Shown here piece by piece: positions 44,643 to 53,895 of a stretch of DNA of 64,000 nucleotides. Under the pieces are notes generated by a model. That model made no database searches. It was not told the origin of the DNA and saw only the letters and a program-made list of their open reading frames with translations. Origin of the DNA: an uncultured Eubacteriales bacterium (GTDB lineage: Bacteria; Bacillota; Clostridia; Oscillospirales; Acutalibacteraceae); NCBI GenBank assembly GCA_934463265.1, contig CAKSIU010000002.1, positions 54,946 to 118,945 on the forward strand. The letters run 5' to 3'. How positions within the stretch are numbered: position 1 is the stretch's first letter; every line of letters starts with the position of its first letter. The translations under genes and the position numbers were made by a program.

Positions 44643-45374
44643 TTAAGCACCAGATTCATATGCGTCACAAACTGTTTTGGTATCACCAATCATTTTTATT
44701 TTGCCCTTATCAATCCACATAACTCTGGTACATAGCCTGCGAATTTGTTCCAGCGCATGAGAAACTATCAAAACCGTCGTTCCGCCCTGCATGAGAGCAT
44801 TAATTCGCTGTTCACACTTTTGCTGAAAAAGAAAATCTCCAACAGATAAAATTTCATCTACGATTAAAATATCAGGCTTTACCATCGTAGCCACCGCAAA
44901 ACCTATTCTGGCCACCATTCCGGATGAATAATTTTTCATTGGCACGTCCAAAAACTCTCTAAGCTCCGAAAAATCAACAATCTCATCAAATTTTTCCTCT
45001 ATCATCTGGTTTGAAAAACCCAAAACAGAACCATTTAAAAAAATATTTTCGCGCGCAGTTAAATCCAAGTCGAAACCCGCACCAAGTTCTATAAGTGGAG
45101 CTATCGAGCCGTGCACTTTTACTGTTCCGACTGTCGGTTTCAATATGCCAGAAATAGTCTTTAAAAGCGTGCTTTTTCCTGACCCATTATGCCCGACGAT
45201 TCCGAAAACTTCACCCTTTTTTATATCTACACTTACCTTATCAAGCGCAGTAAAATCCTCGTACATAAGCTGACGTTTTGCCAATTTTATGAAGTATTCC
45301 TTTAAATTGTCAATTTTTTCTTTGCTCATATTAAAATGCATTTCTACATCTTTTATTTCTATAATGTTTTCCAA
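44643..45374 (-). CDS. wzt: Polysaccharide ABC exporter, ATP-binding protein
   Basis: ATPase of 243 residues from the Wzt/TagH group. Walker A GHNGSGKST, signature YSSGMVARIGFA, Walker B PDILIVDEILSVGD. There is no C-terminal carbohydrate-binding domain, so export does not depend on a Wzt-type cap reader. It pairs with the permease directly upstream. Start TTG. Confidence 0.92.
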   Translation of the reverse strand: MENIIEIKDVEMHFNMSKEKIDNLKEYFIKLAKRQLMYEDFTALDKVSVDIKKGEVFGIVGHNGSGKSTLLKTISGILKPTVGTVKVHGSIAPLIELGAGFDLDLTARENIFLNGSVLGFSNQMIEEKFDEIVDFSELREFLDVPMKNYSSGMVARIGFAVATMVKPDILIVDEILSVGDFLFQQKCEQRINALMQGGTTVLIVSHALEQIRRLCTRVMWIDKGKIKMIGDTKTVCDAYESGA

Positions 45375-45389
45375 AGTCTCACCTTAACC

Positions 45390-46166
45390 TCAAATATAAA
45401 GAATAAATTTATCTTGTTTTCCCTTAAAAAATAGCAGTCCAATAAACAATGTTCCAAAAGCGATTGCTGCACAAATCAAATTCGTAGTTAGTCCGGGCAC
45501 GATATTGTACATAAGCACGTCTCTAAAATATTTTACATAGTGAAACATCGGATTTAAATGCATAATTGCCTTTATTTTATCATTTAATATATCGTAAGGA
45601 TACACAATCGGAGTAAAATAATTCCAGGCCGTCAACAAAACCGAATAAAGATGAACTATATCTCTAAAAAATACGCTCATCGCAGACAAAATCATACCCA
45701 AACCGATTGAAAATATCAGAGTATAAAGCACAGGAATAGGAAAAAGCAACACTGTCCAATGAACCGGATATCCAAAAATTATATACATAATCGCAACGGC
45801 AATCATAGAAAAAAGAAAATTTATAAAACCAAACATACATTTTTCAAGCGGAAATATATATTTAGGTATGTACACCTTTTTTATAAGACTGCTTGAATCT
45901 AAAATCGACGTCATAGAACTGTTTGTGGTTTCCGCCAGCATATTAAAAAGCGTTGAACCGGTTAAATAATAAATCGGGAAATTTTCTACGCTAACTTTAA
46001 ATATGCTAGAAAAAACTGCCGAAATAACCAACATCATTAATAAAGGGTTCAAAACGCTCCATAATATGCCCAAAATCGAACGCCTGTATTTTAATTTTAC
46101 ATCTTTCACTATCAGGTTTCTAAGAAGATATTTATATTTTCCAAAAGTTTTTATACGTGCTATCAA
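45390..46166 (-). CDS. wzm: Polysaccharide ABC exporter, permease
   Basis: ABC-2 type permease of 258 residues with six helices. The N-terminal LIVKDVKLKYRRSILGILWSVLNPLLMMLV and the later YFTPIVYPYDIL are typical of Wzm/TagG/RfbA proteins. It is first in the cluster and begins with TTG behind GGAGCG. It moves a lipid-linked polymer made by the downstream enzymes across the membrane. Confidence 0.93.
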   Translation of the reverse strand: MIARIKTFGKYKYLLRNLIVKDVKLKYRRSILGILWSVLNPLLMMLVISAVFSSIFKVSVENFPIYYLTGSTLFNMLAETTNSSMTSILDSSSLIKKVYIPKYIFPLEKCMFGFINFLFSMIAVAIMYIIFGYPVHWTVLLFPIPVLYTLIFSIGLGMILSAMSVFFRDIVHLYSVLLTAWNYFTPIVYPYDILNDKIKAIMHLNPMFHYVKYFRDVLMYNIVPGLTTNLICAAIAFGTLFIGLLFFKGKQDKFILYI

Positions 46167-46204
46167 AAAATTCGCTCCTTATATTTCTAAAATTTCACAT
46201 CAAA

Positions 46205-46232
46205 TTATACCATACTCTTTTTTAAAGTTAAA
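46205..46232 (-). promoter_or_regulatory. Promoter of the polysaccharide cluster
   Basis: -10 TATAAT (46205-46210, perfect) with -35 TTAACT (46227-46232) at 16 bases on the minus strand. Confidence 0.55.
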
Positions 46233-46240
46233 GGCTTAGT

Positions 46241-46268
46241 TTACGACGGATGAAGTTTGAGTTATAAT
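46241..46268 (+). promoter_or_regulatory. Promoter of the GHL10 gene
   Basis: -10 TATAAT (46263-46268, perfect) with a weak -35 TTTACG (46241-46246) at 16 bases, divergent from the wzm promoter. Confidence 0.5.
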
Positions 46269-46299
46269 AAAATAAATAAATTTTAAAAGGATGATAAAA

Positions 46300-47556
46300 A
46301 TGAAAAACAAACCGTTAATTATTTCGTCAATTTCTCTAATCGTTGCAATTTTTTTATCCGCTAGCGTAAAATCCAGTTCAAACAAAATAAGTGCAGAGTT
46401 GCCACCGGAGTCCGAAAGTAAACCAACTTTCTTTTCTGTTTCGGCTTCTACTAATCAGGAAATGCGCGCTGTTTGGGTACCATTTATGTCGCTTAACATG
46501 AAAGATACTGGCTATTCTGAAACTGCTTTCAAAGCAAAATTTGACGACATAGTTGAGCAAGCTTTAGCTCACAATATGAACACTTTAATCGTTCATGTAA
46601 AGCCTTTTAATGACGCACTGTACCCTTCAGAATATTTTCCGTGGTCGCATTTAGTTTCCGGCGAACAAGGAAAAAATCCCGGATTTGACCCACTCGACTA
46701 TATGATAACTGCCACTCACAAAGCAGGCCTGCAAATTCATGCCTGGATAAATCCTCTGAGAATTCAAATAAATAACACGCCCTCATTGTGTGAATCAAAC
46801 GTGTATTACTCATTAAAAAACGGAAACAATCCCGAAGACATAATCATGGAAACTCACAACGGAAAATATTTAAATCCAGCATATCCAAATGTGCGCGAAC
46901 TCATTATCAATGGAGTCAAGGAGGTTGTAGAAAAATATCCTGTTGACGGCGTGCAATTTGACGATTATTTTTACCCAGAAAAAATCAATGGAACCAACGT
47001 AGAAATTGACACGGAAATTGATAAAATTGCCTACGAAAACTATTGTAATCTTCCGGGAAATAATCAGCCTCTTTCTCTTGAAAAATGGCGCTTTGCAAAC
47101 ATCGATTCGCTTATTTCGGGTACATACAGCGCCATAAAAAGCATAAATTCAAATGTTGTTTTTGGCATTTCTCCCGCTGGGAATCTCGCTAACAATGCAA
47201 AAATCGGCGCTGACATTTTTACTTGGTGCAAAACTCCTGGATATATCGACTACATCTGTCCGCAAATCTACTTCAGCCCAGAACACCCAAAATTGCCGTC
47301 CGCAACAGCGGCAAACCAATGGAAAGACATTATAAAATGCGATAAAATCAAGCTCTATTTTGGCTTGGCTGCCTACAAAGCGGGTAGCGATATCGCCGAT
47401 TTTGGCACTTGGAAAAATCACGACGATATTTTAAAAACGCAAGTCGAACAATGCAGAAATCTCGGCTGCGACGGTTTTATGTTCTTTTCGTATGAAGATT
47501 TTAAAAACAAAAACGCAGCTCTAGAACTGCAAAATGTTAAGGCTGTTCTAAATTAA
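46300..47556 (+). CDS. GHL10 (DUF187) family glycoside hydrolase-like protein
   Basis: Secreted or membrane-anchored protein of 418 residues. An N-terminal hydrophobic segment (about 5-22) is followed by a TIM-barrel domain of the GHL10/DUF187 group. Blocks: EMRAVWVPFMSL, NTLIVHVKPFNDALYPSEYFPWS, AGLQIHAWINPLRI, VDGVQFDDYFYPE, and YIDYICPQIYF. Relatives are predicted to act on glycans of the envelope. The ATG at 46300 has AAAAGG nine bases upstream. Its last 20 bases overlap the end of the convergent mtaB gene. Confidence 0.88.
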   Translation: MKNKPLIISSISLIVAIFLSASVKSSSNKISAELPPESESKPTFFSVSASTNQEMRAVWVPFMSLNMKDTGYSETAFKAKFDDIVEQALAHNMNTLIVHVKPFNDALYPSEYFPWSHLVSGEQGKNPGFDPLDYMITATHKAGLQIHAWINPLRIQINNTPSLCESNVYYSLKNGNNPEDIIMETHNGKYLNPAYPNVRELIINGVKEVVEKYPVDGVQFDDYFYPEKINGTNVEIDTEIDKIAYENYCNLPGNNQPLSLEKWRFANIDSLISGTYSAIKSINSNVVFGISPAGNLANNAKIGADIFTWCKTPGYIDYICPQIYFSPEHPKLPSATAANQWKDIIKCDKIKLYFGLAAYKAGSDIADFGTWKNHDDILKTQVEQCRNLGCDGFMFFSYEDFKNKNAALELQNVKAVLN

Positions 47557-48856
47557 TTTCGTCCGCGATTTTGCCCAAACAATAGTCGTCTTCCGCCTGC
47601 ACAAGCTCTGTCAAAATTATTTTTGAGTATAAATCTATTTTTTCGTTTACCTTCACTTTTACCGGTGTATAATTCGGTGTGTACCCCTCAAAAAAGCCGT
47701 CCTTATCGCGTCTTTCATATAGTACCGCCTCTACGTTTCTCACCTGCGAAATCAAAAATTTTCTGCGACTTTTATCAGTTTCTTCAATCATTATCTGACT
47801 GCGTCTTTTTTTCTCGTTAGGCTCAACTTGATTGTCAAACTCAGCCGCGCGAGTTCCGCTTCTAACTGAATACGCAAACACGTGAACTTTTGAAAATTCA
47901 ACTTTTTTTACAAAATTAAGCGACTTTTTAAATTCTTCCGCCGATTCGCCTGCAAAACCTACCATGACATCCGTAGTTATTGAGGCATTTTTGAAATATT
48001 TTCTCAAATTTTGTACAATTTTCAAATATTCTTCAGAAGTGTAATGTCGGTTCATTCTCTTTAAAGTTTCGTCGCAGCCGCTTTGAAGAGACAAGTGAAA
48101 CTGCGGACATAATTTTTCTTGTTTAGAAAGTCTTTTTATGGTGTTTTCGTCCATCTGCTCCGGCTCAAGTGAACCTAATCTAACTCTTTCTATACCTTCA
48201 ACCGAGCAAACCTTTTCAATGGCATCGCATAAATTTAGTCCGATATCTGTTCCGTACGCTGAAAGATTTATTCCCACCAGGACTACCTCTTTATAGCCTT
48301 TTTGAGCTAAATTTTTCGATTCAAGCAAAATATCTTCCAGAGGCTTCGAGCGCACTCTTCCCCTGGCGTACGGAATTATACAATATGAGCAGAACCTGTT
48401 GCAACCGTCTTCTATTTTTAAAAAAGCTCGGGTTCTTTCGTTAAAATCGCTTATTGGTGCGCTTTCAAATTTACTTTTTCTTGTAAATTTCTCAATTTTT
48501 ATTACTTTATTTTTTGTATTCACAAATTCAAGCACGTATTTTAAAATCTCGTTTTTGCTGCCGTTGCCCAAAATTACATCCGCTTCGTTAATCGACTCCA
48601 TCTGTTTCTGAAATGCTTGTGGCATACATCCTGTAAGCACTATTACTGCTGAATTATTTTCTTTTCGAATTTTATGCAAAGCTTTTTTTACTTTTTTATC
48701 GCTCTCTGCCGTAACCGTACAAGAATTCACTACGATAACATCTGCATCTTCAACGGAGTTAGCTTTTGTGCAGCCTGCATTACAAAACTTCTCCAAAATT
48801 GACTGAGATTCATATTGATTTACTTTGCACCCAAAAGTTATTATAAAAATTTTCAC
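47537..48856 (-). CDS. mtaB: tRNA t6A37 methylthiotransferase MtaB
   Basis: Radical SAM enzyme of 439 residues that converts t6A37 to ms2t6A37. The N-terminal cluster cysteines are in FGCKVNQ, NSCTVTAE and TGCMPQ; the radical SAM motif is DGCNRFCSYC; a TRAM-like domain closes the protein. It is related to MiaB but lacks MiaB features, and KVNQYES is typical of MtaB. It starts with GTG behind AAGGAG. Convergent overlap with the GHL10 gene at its 3' end. Confidence 0.94.
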   Translation of the reverse strand: MKIFIITFGCKVNQYESQSILEKFCNAGCTKANSVEDADVIVVNSCTVTAESDKKVKKALHKIRKENNSAVIVLTGCMPQAFQKQMESINEADVILGNGSKNEILKYVLEFVNTKNKVIKIEKFTRKSKFESAPISDFNERTRAFLKIEDGCNRFCSYCIIPYARGRVRSKPLEDILLESKNLAQKGYKEVVLVGINLSAYGTDIGLNLCDAIEKVCSVEGIERVRLGSLEPEQMDENTIKRLSKQEKLCPQFHLSLQSGCDETLKRMNRHYTSEEYLKIVQNLRKYFKNASITTDVMVGFAGESAEEFKKSLNFVKKVEFSKVHVFAYSVRSGTRAAEFDNQVEPNEKKRRSQIMIEETDKSRRKFLISQVRNVEAVLYERRDKDGFFEGYTPNYTPVKVKVNEKIDLYSKIILTELVQAEDDYCLGKIADEINLEQP

Positions 48857-48923
48857 GGTTTTCTCCTTTTTTTATAGTTTTCTAAAAAATTTACTTTTTT
48901 TAATCAAATTTTTCTAAATTACC

Positions 48924-48952
48924 TTGACCTATCCAAATTATCCTGCTAACAT
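48924..48952 (+). promoter_or_regulatory. Promoter of the HPr-like gene
   Basis: -35 TTGACC (48924-48929), a 17-base spacer and -10 TAACAT (48947-48952). A 15-bp palindrome AACAATTAAATTGTT lies at 48961-48975, where a repressor could bind. Confidence 0.5.
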
Positions 48953-48995
48953 ATACGTGTAACAATTAAATTGTTTGATTTTTTGGAGGTACAAA

Positions 48996-49238
48996 ATGTA
49001 TAAAGAGAACATTTTATTATCTGACATTGAGACCGTTAAAAAATTCGTGACCTTTGCAAACCAGTACAAATTTCCTGTTACCCTTTTTTCCGATAAATAT
49101 ATCATCAACGGAAAATCTATCATGGGCATCTTTGGTTTGGATTTATCAAAACCCCTTCAAATCGAGGTTTCTGAAAATTGCCCAACGGACTTCAAAGAAA
49201 GATTAAAAGAATTCTCTATTGTTGCAGAGGCTGTATAA
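48996..49238 (+). CDS. HPr-like protein without the catalytic histidine (Crh-like)
   Basis: Protein of 80 residues with the HPr fold. The region that carries His15 in HPr reads SDIETVKKFVTFANQ here, with no histidine, so it cannot act as a sugar phosphotransfer carrier. The regulatory serine region is kept as NGKSIMGIFGLDL (Ser41 equals Ser46 of HPr). This is the pattern of Crh, the regulatory paralogue that partners CcpA after serine phosphorylation. True orthology to Crh is not shown. ATG behind GGAGG. Confidence 0.8.
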   Translation: MYKENILLSDIETVKKFVTFANQYKFPVTLFSDKYIINGKSIMGIFGLDLSKPLQIEVSENCPTDFKERLKEFSIVAEAV

Positions 49239-49301
49239 TCCCACTTTTTATACATATAAATAGTCTTAAAACAGCAACCCATCTTTCATTCATAATTTGC
49301 C

Positions 49302-49345
49302 AAAACCCTTTTCTATCGTCGCGTTAGAAAAGGGTTTTCTTTTGC
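49302..49345 (+). terminator. Terminator of the HPr-like gene
   Basis: A perfect 14-bp stem (AAAACCCTTTTCTA with TAGAAAAGGGTTTT) over a 9-base loop, followed by CTTTTG. Confidence 0.85.
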
Positions 49346-49399
49346 GCTGCGATTTATTATAATACATCCGCTCGCGTTCGGCAAGCTAAAAATAAGCTC

Positions 49400-49428
49400 T
49401 TGAAATATTTTCAAAAATGTGATATACT
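49400..49428 (+). promoter_or_regulatory. Sigma-A promoter of the pheST T-box transcript
   Basis: -35 TTGAAA (49400-49405), a 17-base spacer and -10 TATACT (49423-49428). Confidence 0.75.
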
Positions 49429-49439
49429 TGCTCTAATAG

Positions 49440-49678
49440 CTGTGATGAAGAGAGTAGTTTTCGCTGTTTACATTCAGAGAGATAAGCCTTGGCTGTAAGC
49501 TTATTTGTAATTCGAAAATGAAGTTCACTTCGGAGCTGTGTTCTTGATATGTAGAGAACATCGGGTTGAACCGTTATATTCTTTTGAGCGTTTGCTTGTT
49601 TTTATGGCAAAAATTAGGGTGGTACCGCGGAAGTTCGCTTTCGTCCCTTTTTTAGGGATTTAATGCGAACTTTTTTTA
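49440..49678 (+). promoter_or_regulatory. T-box riboswitch, phenylalanine (UUC specifier)
   Basis: The leader has the start block GTGATGAAGAGAGTA, a long stem I with the probable specifier TTC at 49524-49526 in GAAGTTCAC, and the T-box AGGGTGGTACCGCG at 49616-49629. A terminator follows (AAGTTCGC with GCGAACTT, then T7). Uncharged tRNA-Phe should favour the antiterminator and allow pheST transcription. A specifier of Phe agrees with the genes controlled. Confidence 0.93.
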
Positions 49679-49714
49679 TTTTTTATTCGAAAATTTTATC
49701 TTGAGGTGATTATT

Positions 49715-50734
49715 TTGAAAACTCAGCTTGAAAATATTAAAATCTGCGCTGAAAATGATATTTCGGCAGCTAACACGCTTAAAAATCTTGAGGAAATTAG
49801 AGTTAAATATCTTGGCAAAAAAGGTGAGCTTACCGCTATTTTAAAGCAGATGGGAAAACTTTCTAGCGAGGAACGGCCGATTATCGGCCAACTTGCTAAT
49901 GAAGTTCGCGACTTTATCGGCAAAAATATTGACTCTAGCATGAAAAAAATTAAAAAACTTGAACTGGATAAGCAATTATTCAATGAAAAACTTGACGTCA
50001 CTTTGCCAGGAACCCGTCGTTTTATTGGACATAAACATCCTTTAAGTATCGTCTTGGATGACGTTAAAGAAATTTTTATCGGCATGGGATTTGATATTGT
50101 TGACGGTCCTGAAATCGAAACGGATTATTATAATTTTGAGGCGCTAAATATGCCAAAACATCACCCTGCGCGGGACACTCAGGACACTTTTTACATCGAT
50201 GAAAACACACTTCTTCGTACGCAAACTTCCTGCGTACAAATTCGCACAATGGAGAAAACTCAGCCGCCTATCAGAATAATTTCTCCCGGCAGAGTCTATC
50301 GCTCCGACGCCGTTGATACAACGCACTCTCCTCTTTTTCACCAAATCGAAGGGCTTGTGGTGGACAAAGGCATAACTTTTTCTGATTTGAAAGGAACTCT
50401 CGAAACTTTTATTCAGGCTCTTTACGGCAAAGATTCCGTTGTCAGATTTCGCCCGCATCACTTTCCTTACACGGAACCTTCCGCTGAAGTTGATGTTCAG
50501 TGTTTCAGTTGCCATGGAAGTGGCTGTCGCTTGTGCAAAAATGAGGGCTGGATTGAAATTCTTGGCTGCGGTATGGTTCATCCTGCTGTTCTGGAAAATT
50601 GTGGTATCGACTCCAAAATTTACAGCGGTTTTGCTTTCGGCGTCGGTCTTGAACGTATCGCTATGCGTCGATATAACATAGATGATATGCGCTTATTTTA
50701 CGAAAATGATGTGCGTTTTTTGAACCAGTTTTAA
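49715..50734 (+). CDS. pheS: Phenylalanyl-tRNA synthetase alpha subunit
   Basis: Class II synthetase catalytic subunit of 339 residues. An N-terminal coiled coil is followed by the catalytic core with GFDIVDGPEIETDYYNFEALN, TQTSCVQIR and FGVGLERIAMRRY (motif 3). The TTG at 49715 has GAGGTGA seven bases upstream; an in-frame GTG three codons earlier overlaps that site. It forms an alpha2-beta2 enzyme with PheT. Confidence 0.97.
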   Translation: MKTQLENIKICAENDISAANTLKNLEEIRVKYLGKKGELTAILKQMGKLSSEERPIIGQLANEVRDFIGKNIDSSMKKIKKLELDKQLFNEKLDVTLPGTRRFIGHKHPLSIVLDDVKEIFIGMGFDIVDGPEIETDYYNFEALNMPKHHPARDTQDTFYIDENTLLRTQTSCVQIRTMEKTQPPIRIISPGRVYRSDAVDTTHSPLFHQIEGLVVDKGITFSDLKGTLETFIQALYGKDSVVRFRPHHFPYTEPSAEVDVQCFSCHGSGCRLCKNEGWIEILGCGMVHPAVLENCGIDSKIYSGFAFGVGLERIAMRRYNIDDMRLFYENDVRFLNQF

Positions 50735-50788
50735 TTTAATCTTATTTTGTAGAATTTTATTTTTAATGTTTATAAAGGTGGTTTTTTT

Positions 50789-53167
50789 ATGAATCTTTCT
50801 ATGAAATGGCTAAAAGAATTCGTTGACATAGATGTTTCGCCAAAAGAATTTGCTGAAAAAATGACTATGAGCGGCTCTAAGGTAGAAAAATATGAGGTTG
50901 AAGGTGAAAATTTAAATCGCGTTGTCGTCGGTAAAGTTTTGTCTATCGAAAAGCATCCTGACGCTGATAAACTCGTGATTTGCATGGTTGACGTGGGCAA
51001 AAGTGAATCAATTCAAATTGTCACCGGAGCTAAAAATTTAAAGGTAAACGATATCGTCCCAGTCGCGCTTGATGGTTCGACTTTGACTGATGGCACTAAA
51101 ATAAAAAAAGGCAAGCTGCGTGGAGTTGTTAGCTGCGGAATGATGTGCTCTCTTGCTGAACTTGGGCTTAGCAAAAATGACTTTCCTTACGCTGTGGAAG
51201 ATGGTATTTTCGTTTTGCAAGAAGAAAATTACTCGCTCGGACAGGATATCCGCGAAGTTATCGGCTTTAACGACACAAAAGTTGAATTTGAAATTACCCC
51301 TAACCGCGCCGATTGCCTTTCTGTAATAGGTCTTGCTCGTGAGGTGGCAGCTACTTTTGATAAAGAATTAAAGCTTCATAAACCGGCTGTCAAGGCCATT
51401 GCAAGTTGCGACGGCGAAGCTTTTAAAGTAAACGTTTTTGATAAAAATTTGTGTCCTTTTTACTGCGCTAAAATTGTTAAAAATGTCAAAATCGCGCCAT
51501 CTCCAAGATTTATTCGAGAAAGGCTTCGTGCGATGGGTGTTCGCTCCATAAACAACATTGTCGACATTACAAATTATGTCATGCTCGAATACGGTCAGCC
51601 TATGCACGCGTTTGATTTGCGTTATATCGAGGGGAATCAAATTAACGTGCGCACGGCAAATAAAGGCGAATTTATTACAACTCTTGACGGAATTGAACGC
51701 AAATTAAACGAAAATAATCTTGTTATCGCGGACAGCAAAAAGCCTATTGCTTTAGCCGGCGTAATGGGCGGAGAATTTAGCTCTGTTGCGGACGACTCTA
51801 CAACAATCGTGCTCGAATCGGCTATTTTTGAGCCTATTGCTGTGCGAAAAGCCGCTAAAGAACAAAATTTACGCACCGATTCCAGCTCTCGTTTTGAAAA
51901 AGGTCTTGACAAAAACAACTGTATTCCCGCTTTAAATCGTGCTTGCGAATTAATTGAGCTGCTCGGTGCTGGAAAGGTCGTTTCTGAAAGTATAATTGTG
52001 GATAACTCGGTTGACAACGTGGTAAAAATTCCTTTTGAACCTGACTTTATCAATAAATTTTTAAATATAAGCCTTTCTCGCGAAGAAATGATTAAAATTC
52101 TCGATAAAATCGACTGCAAAGTTGTCGATGACATGGTGATTGTCCCAAGTTTTCGCTCTGATTTGAAGATAAAAAATGATATCGCGGAAGAAATTGCAAG
52201 ATTTTATGGATATAATAATATTATTTCTACACCTCTTCGTGGCAGCCATTACGGAAAGTTTTCTAAAATGCAGAAATTTGAGCAGAAAATTAACAGCACT
52301 ATGGTAGCTCTTGGTTTGAGCGAAATTACAACTTATTCTTTTACAAGTCCAAGACAATATGACAAAATTTTGCTACCCGATAGTCACCCTCTCAGAAACT
52401 CTGTTGTGATTTCAAATCCGCTCGGCGAAGATACCAGTCTTATGCGAACCACCGCCGTTGTTTCTATGCTGGAAATTCTCTCATCAAACTACAGCCACAA
52501 AAATGAAAACGCTCAACTATTTGAAATTGCCAGAGAATATATTCCAAATAATAACAATAATTTGCCAACTGAAAAAAACAAACTTATTGCTGGACTTTAC
52601 GGTGATAATATTGACTTTTTGTCCGTTAAGGGTATTCTTGAGGACTTGCTTGACAACTTATTTATAAAAAATTACGAACTTGTTGCCAACTCTGATATAG
52701 TGTATTTCCATCCCGGCCGCTGCGCTGATATCTTTTGTGGCGAAACTTTACTCGGCCACATTGCAGAAGTTCATCCTACTGTTCGCGAAAATTATAATTT
52801 GGCAAAAAGAACTTATATTATTGAACTTAATGTTGAAAATTTATTCTCCTGCGCAAATTTTGAGGTATCTTACACTCCTATCGCAAAATTTCCTGCTGTC
52901 AACCGCGACTTAGCTTTAATTTGCGACAAAAGTATTCCTGTTGGCGAGCTTACGAAAATTATTAAAAATTCTGCCGGAAAACTTTTAGAAAATGTTTGCA
53001 TTTTCGATGTTTACGAGGGCGAACAAATCCAAAAAGACAAAAAAAGCGTTGCTCTTAACATTTCTCTGCGCTCAAATGAGGCAACTTTAACTGACGAACA
53101 GGTTAATTCTGCTATTAAAAAAATTATCAAGGCTTTTGAGAAAATTAATATTTCTCTGCGTTCTTGA
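50789..53167 (+). CDS. pheT: Phenylalanyl-tRNA synthetase beta subunit
   Basis: Protein of 792 residues. In order: an EMAP-type tRNA-binding domain (about 40-150; KHPDADKLVICMVDVG), the B3/B4 editing domain, a B5 domain, a catalytic-like core (GLSEITTYSFTSP), and the C-terminal anticodon-binding FDX-ACB domain. Full length. ATG behind AAAGGTGG, 54 bases after pheS. Confidence 0.97.
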   Translation: MNLSMKWLKEFVDIDVSPKEFAEKMTMSGSKVEKYEVEGENLNRVVVGKVLSIEKHPDADKLVICMVDVGKSESIQIVTGAKNLKVNDIVPVALDGSTLTDGTKIKKGKLRGVVSCGMMCSLAELGLSKNDFPYAVEDGIFVLQEENYSLGQDIREVIGFNDTKVEFEITPNRADCLSVIGLAREVAATFDKELKLHKPAVKAIASCDGEAFKVNVFDKNLCPFYCAKIVKNVKIAPSPRFIRERLRAMGVRSINNIVDITNYVMLEYGQPMHAFDLRYIEGNQINVRTANKGEFITTLDGIERKLNENNLVIADSKKPIALAGVMGGEFSSVADDSTTIVLESAIFEPIAVRKAAKEQNLRTDSSSRFEKGLDKNNCIPALNRACELIELLGAGKVVSESIIVDNSVDNVVKIPFEPDFINKFLNISLSREEMIKILDKIDCKVVDDMVIVPSFRSDLKIKNDIAEEIARFYGYNNIISTPLRGSHYGKFSKMQKFEQKINSTMVALGLSEITTYSFTSPRQYDKILLPDSHPLRNSVVISNPLGEDTSLMRTTAVVSMLEILSSNYSHKNENAQLFEIAREYIPNNNNNLPTEKNKLIAGLYGDNIDFLSVKGILEDLLDNLFIKNYELVANSDIVYFHPGRCADIFCGETLLGHIAEVHPTVRENYNLAKRTYIIELNVENLFSCANFEVSYTPIAKFPAVNRDLALICDKSIPVGELTKIIKNSAGKLLENVCIFDVYEGEQIQKDKKSVALNISLRSNEATLTDEQVNSAIKKIIKAFEKINISLRS

Positions 53168-53185
53168 CTTCTTTGCAAATTTTCC

Positions 53186-53214
53186 TTGAAAATTTTTAAG
53201 TTTTGATGTACTAT
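53186..53214 (+). promoter_or_regulatory. Probable promoter of ireB
   Basis: -35 TTGAAA (53186-53191), a 17-base spacer and -10 TACTAT (53209-53214). Confidence 0.5.
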
Positions 53215-53237
53215 TACTTTATGAAGGAGGATCTACT

Positions 53238-53486
53238 ATGTTAGATAAAACTATGACGTTTTCTGTCGACGAAAATAAAGACGAATCTATTAGACATACC
53301 TTGAATATTGTCTATGAGGCTCTAAAACAAAAAGGTTACAACCCTATAAATCAAATTGTAGGTTACATTTTATCTCAAGATCCTACTTACATCACAACTT
53401 TTAACAACGCTCGCAGCCTTATTTGCAGAGTCGACAGAGACGACCTTTTAAAAGCTTTGGTTAAGTCTTATTTGAATATTAAGTAG
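53238..53486 (+). CDS. ireB: IreB family regulatory phosphoprotein (UPF0297)
   Basis: Protein of 82 residues. In Enterococcus, IreB is a substrate of the kinase IreK and affects cephalosporin resistance. Family blocks: MTFSVDENKD, EALKQKGYNPINQIVGYILSQDPTYITTFNNAR. Thr5 and Thr7 near the N-terminus are the likely phosphorylation region. In most Firmicutes it stands beside alaS and ruvX; neither is next to it here. ATG behind AAGGAGG. Confidence 0.92.
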   Translation: MLDKTMTFSVDENKDESIRHTLNIVYEALKQKGYNPINQIVGYILSQDPTYITTFNNARSLICRVDRDDLLKALVKSYLNIK

Positions 53487-53533
53487 CGCATTTTACTTTT
53501 CTGCTAAACTCTGCTTTAATTGGAGGAATCATT

Positions 53534-53836
53534 TTGCCTAGGAAAAAATCTTTAGAATACAAAACTTCTATATTTAAAAATAAGCCTCTGGTTCGTTGCG
53601 AAAATACTATTTATTATGGAAATGTTTCTGATAAATACATTATTAAGCTGGAAATTTTAAGCGAAAAACCTTTGTGCGATACCACTATTTCTGATAAAAT
53701 TTCTGTACAGCTTTTAAGTACTGACCCTGAACTTAGTTCTCGTAAAAAAATTATCAAAAAATGCGAAAAAAATGGTCTTTATGAGGCTATGGACATTGCT
53801 GAAGCTTGGCTTTGCAAGGCTTTAGAGGAACAATAA
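53534..53836 (+). CDS. Conserved-looking small protein of unknown function
   Basis: Protein of 100 residues, start TTG behind TGGAGGAATC. It has a basic N-terminus (MPRKKSLEYKTSIFKNKPLVRC) with a possible beta-strand region (NTIYYGNVSDKYIIKLEIL) and a helical C-terminus. No domain recognised. It follows ireB by 47 bases and shares its terminator, so the two are probably transcribed together. Confidence 0.65.
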   Translation: MPRKKSLEYKTSIFKNKPLVRCENTIYYGNVSDKYIIKLEILSEKPLCDTTISDKISVQLLSTDPELSSRKKIIKKCEKNGLYEAMDIAEAWLCKALEEQ

Positions 53837-53854
53837 TTTATTATAAAATATTTT

Positions 53855-53893
53855 CCGCTCTCAGTAATTTAATCGTTACTGGAGCGGCTTTCT
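53855..53893. terminator. Bidirectional terminator between the ireB unit and the S1 protein gene
   Basis: CCGCTC-CAGTAA pairs with TTACTG-GAGCGG with one bulged T and an 8-base loop. T-rich flanks lie on the plus strand; the minus strand also reads A/T-rich DNA after the stem. Confidence 0.75.
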
Positions 53894-53895
53894 TT

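Noticed and set aside
39474..46166. Polysaccharide cluster as a recently acquired island
   Set aside because: No integrase, insertion sequence, tRNA or clear composition change borders it; the base composition looks like that of the flanking genes.
49440..49678. Structured RNA before pheS as a novel riboswitch
   Set aside because: It has all main signs of a known T-box, including the AGGGTGGTACCGCG block and a Phe specifier.
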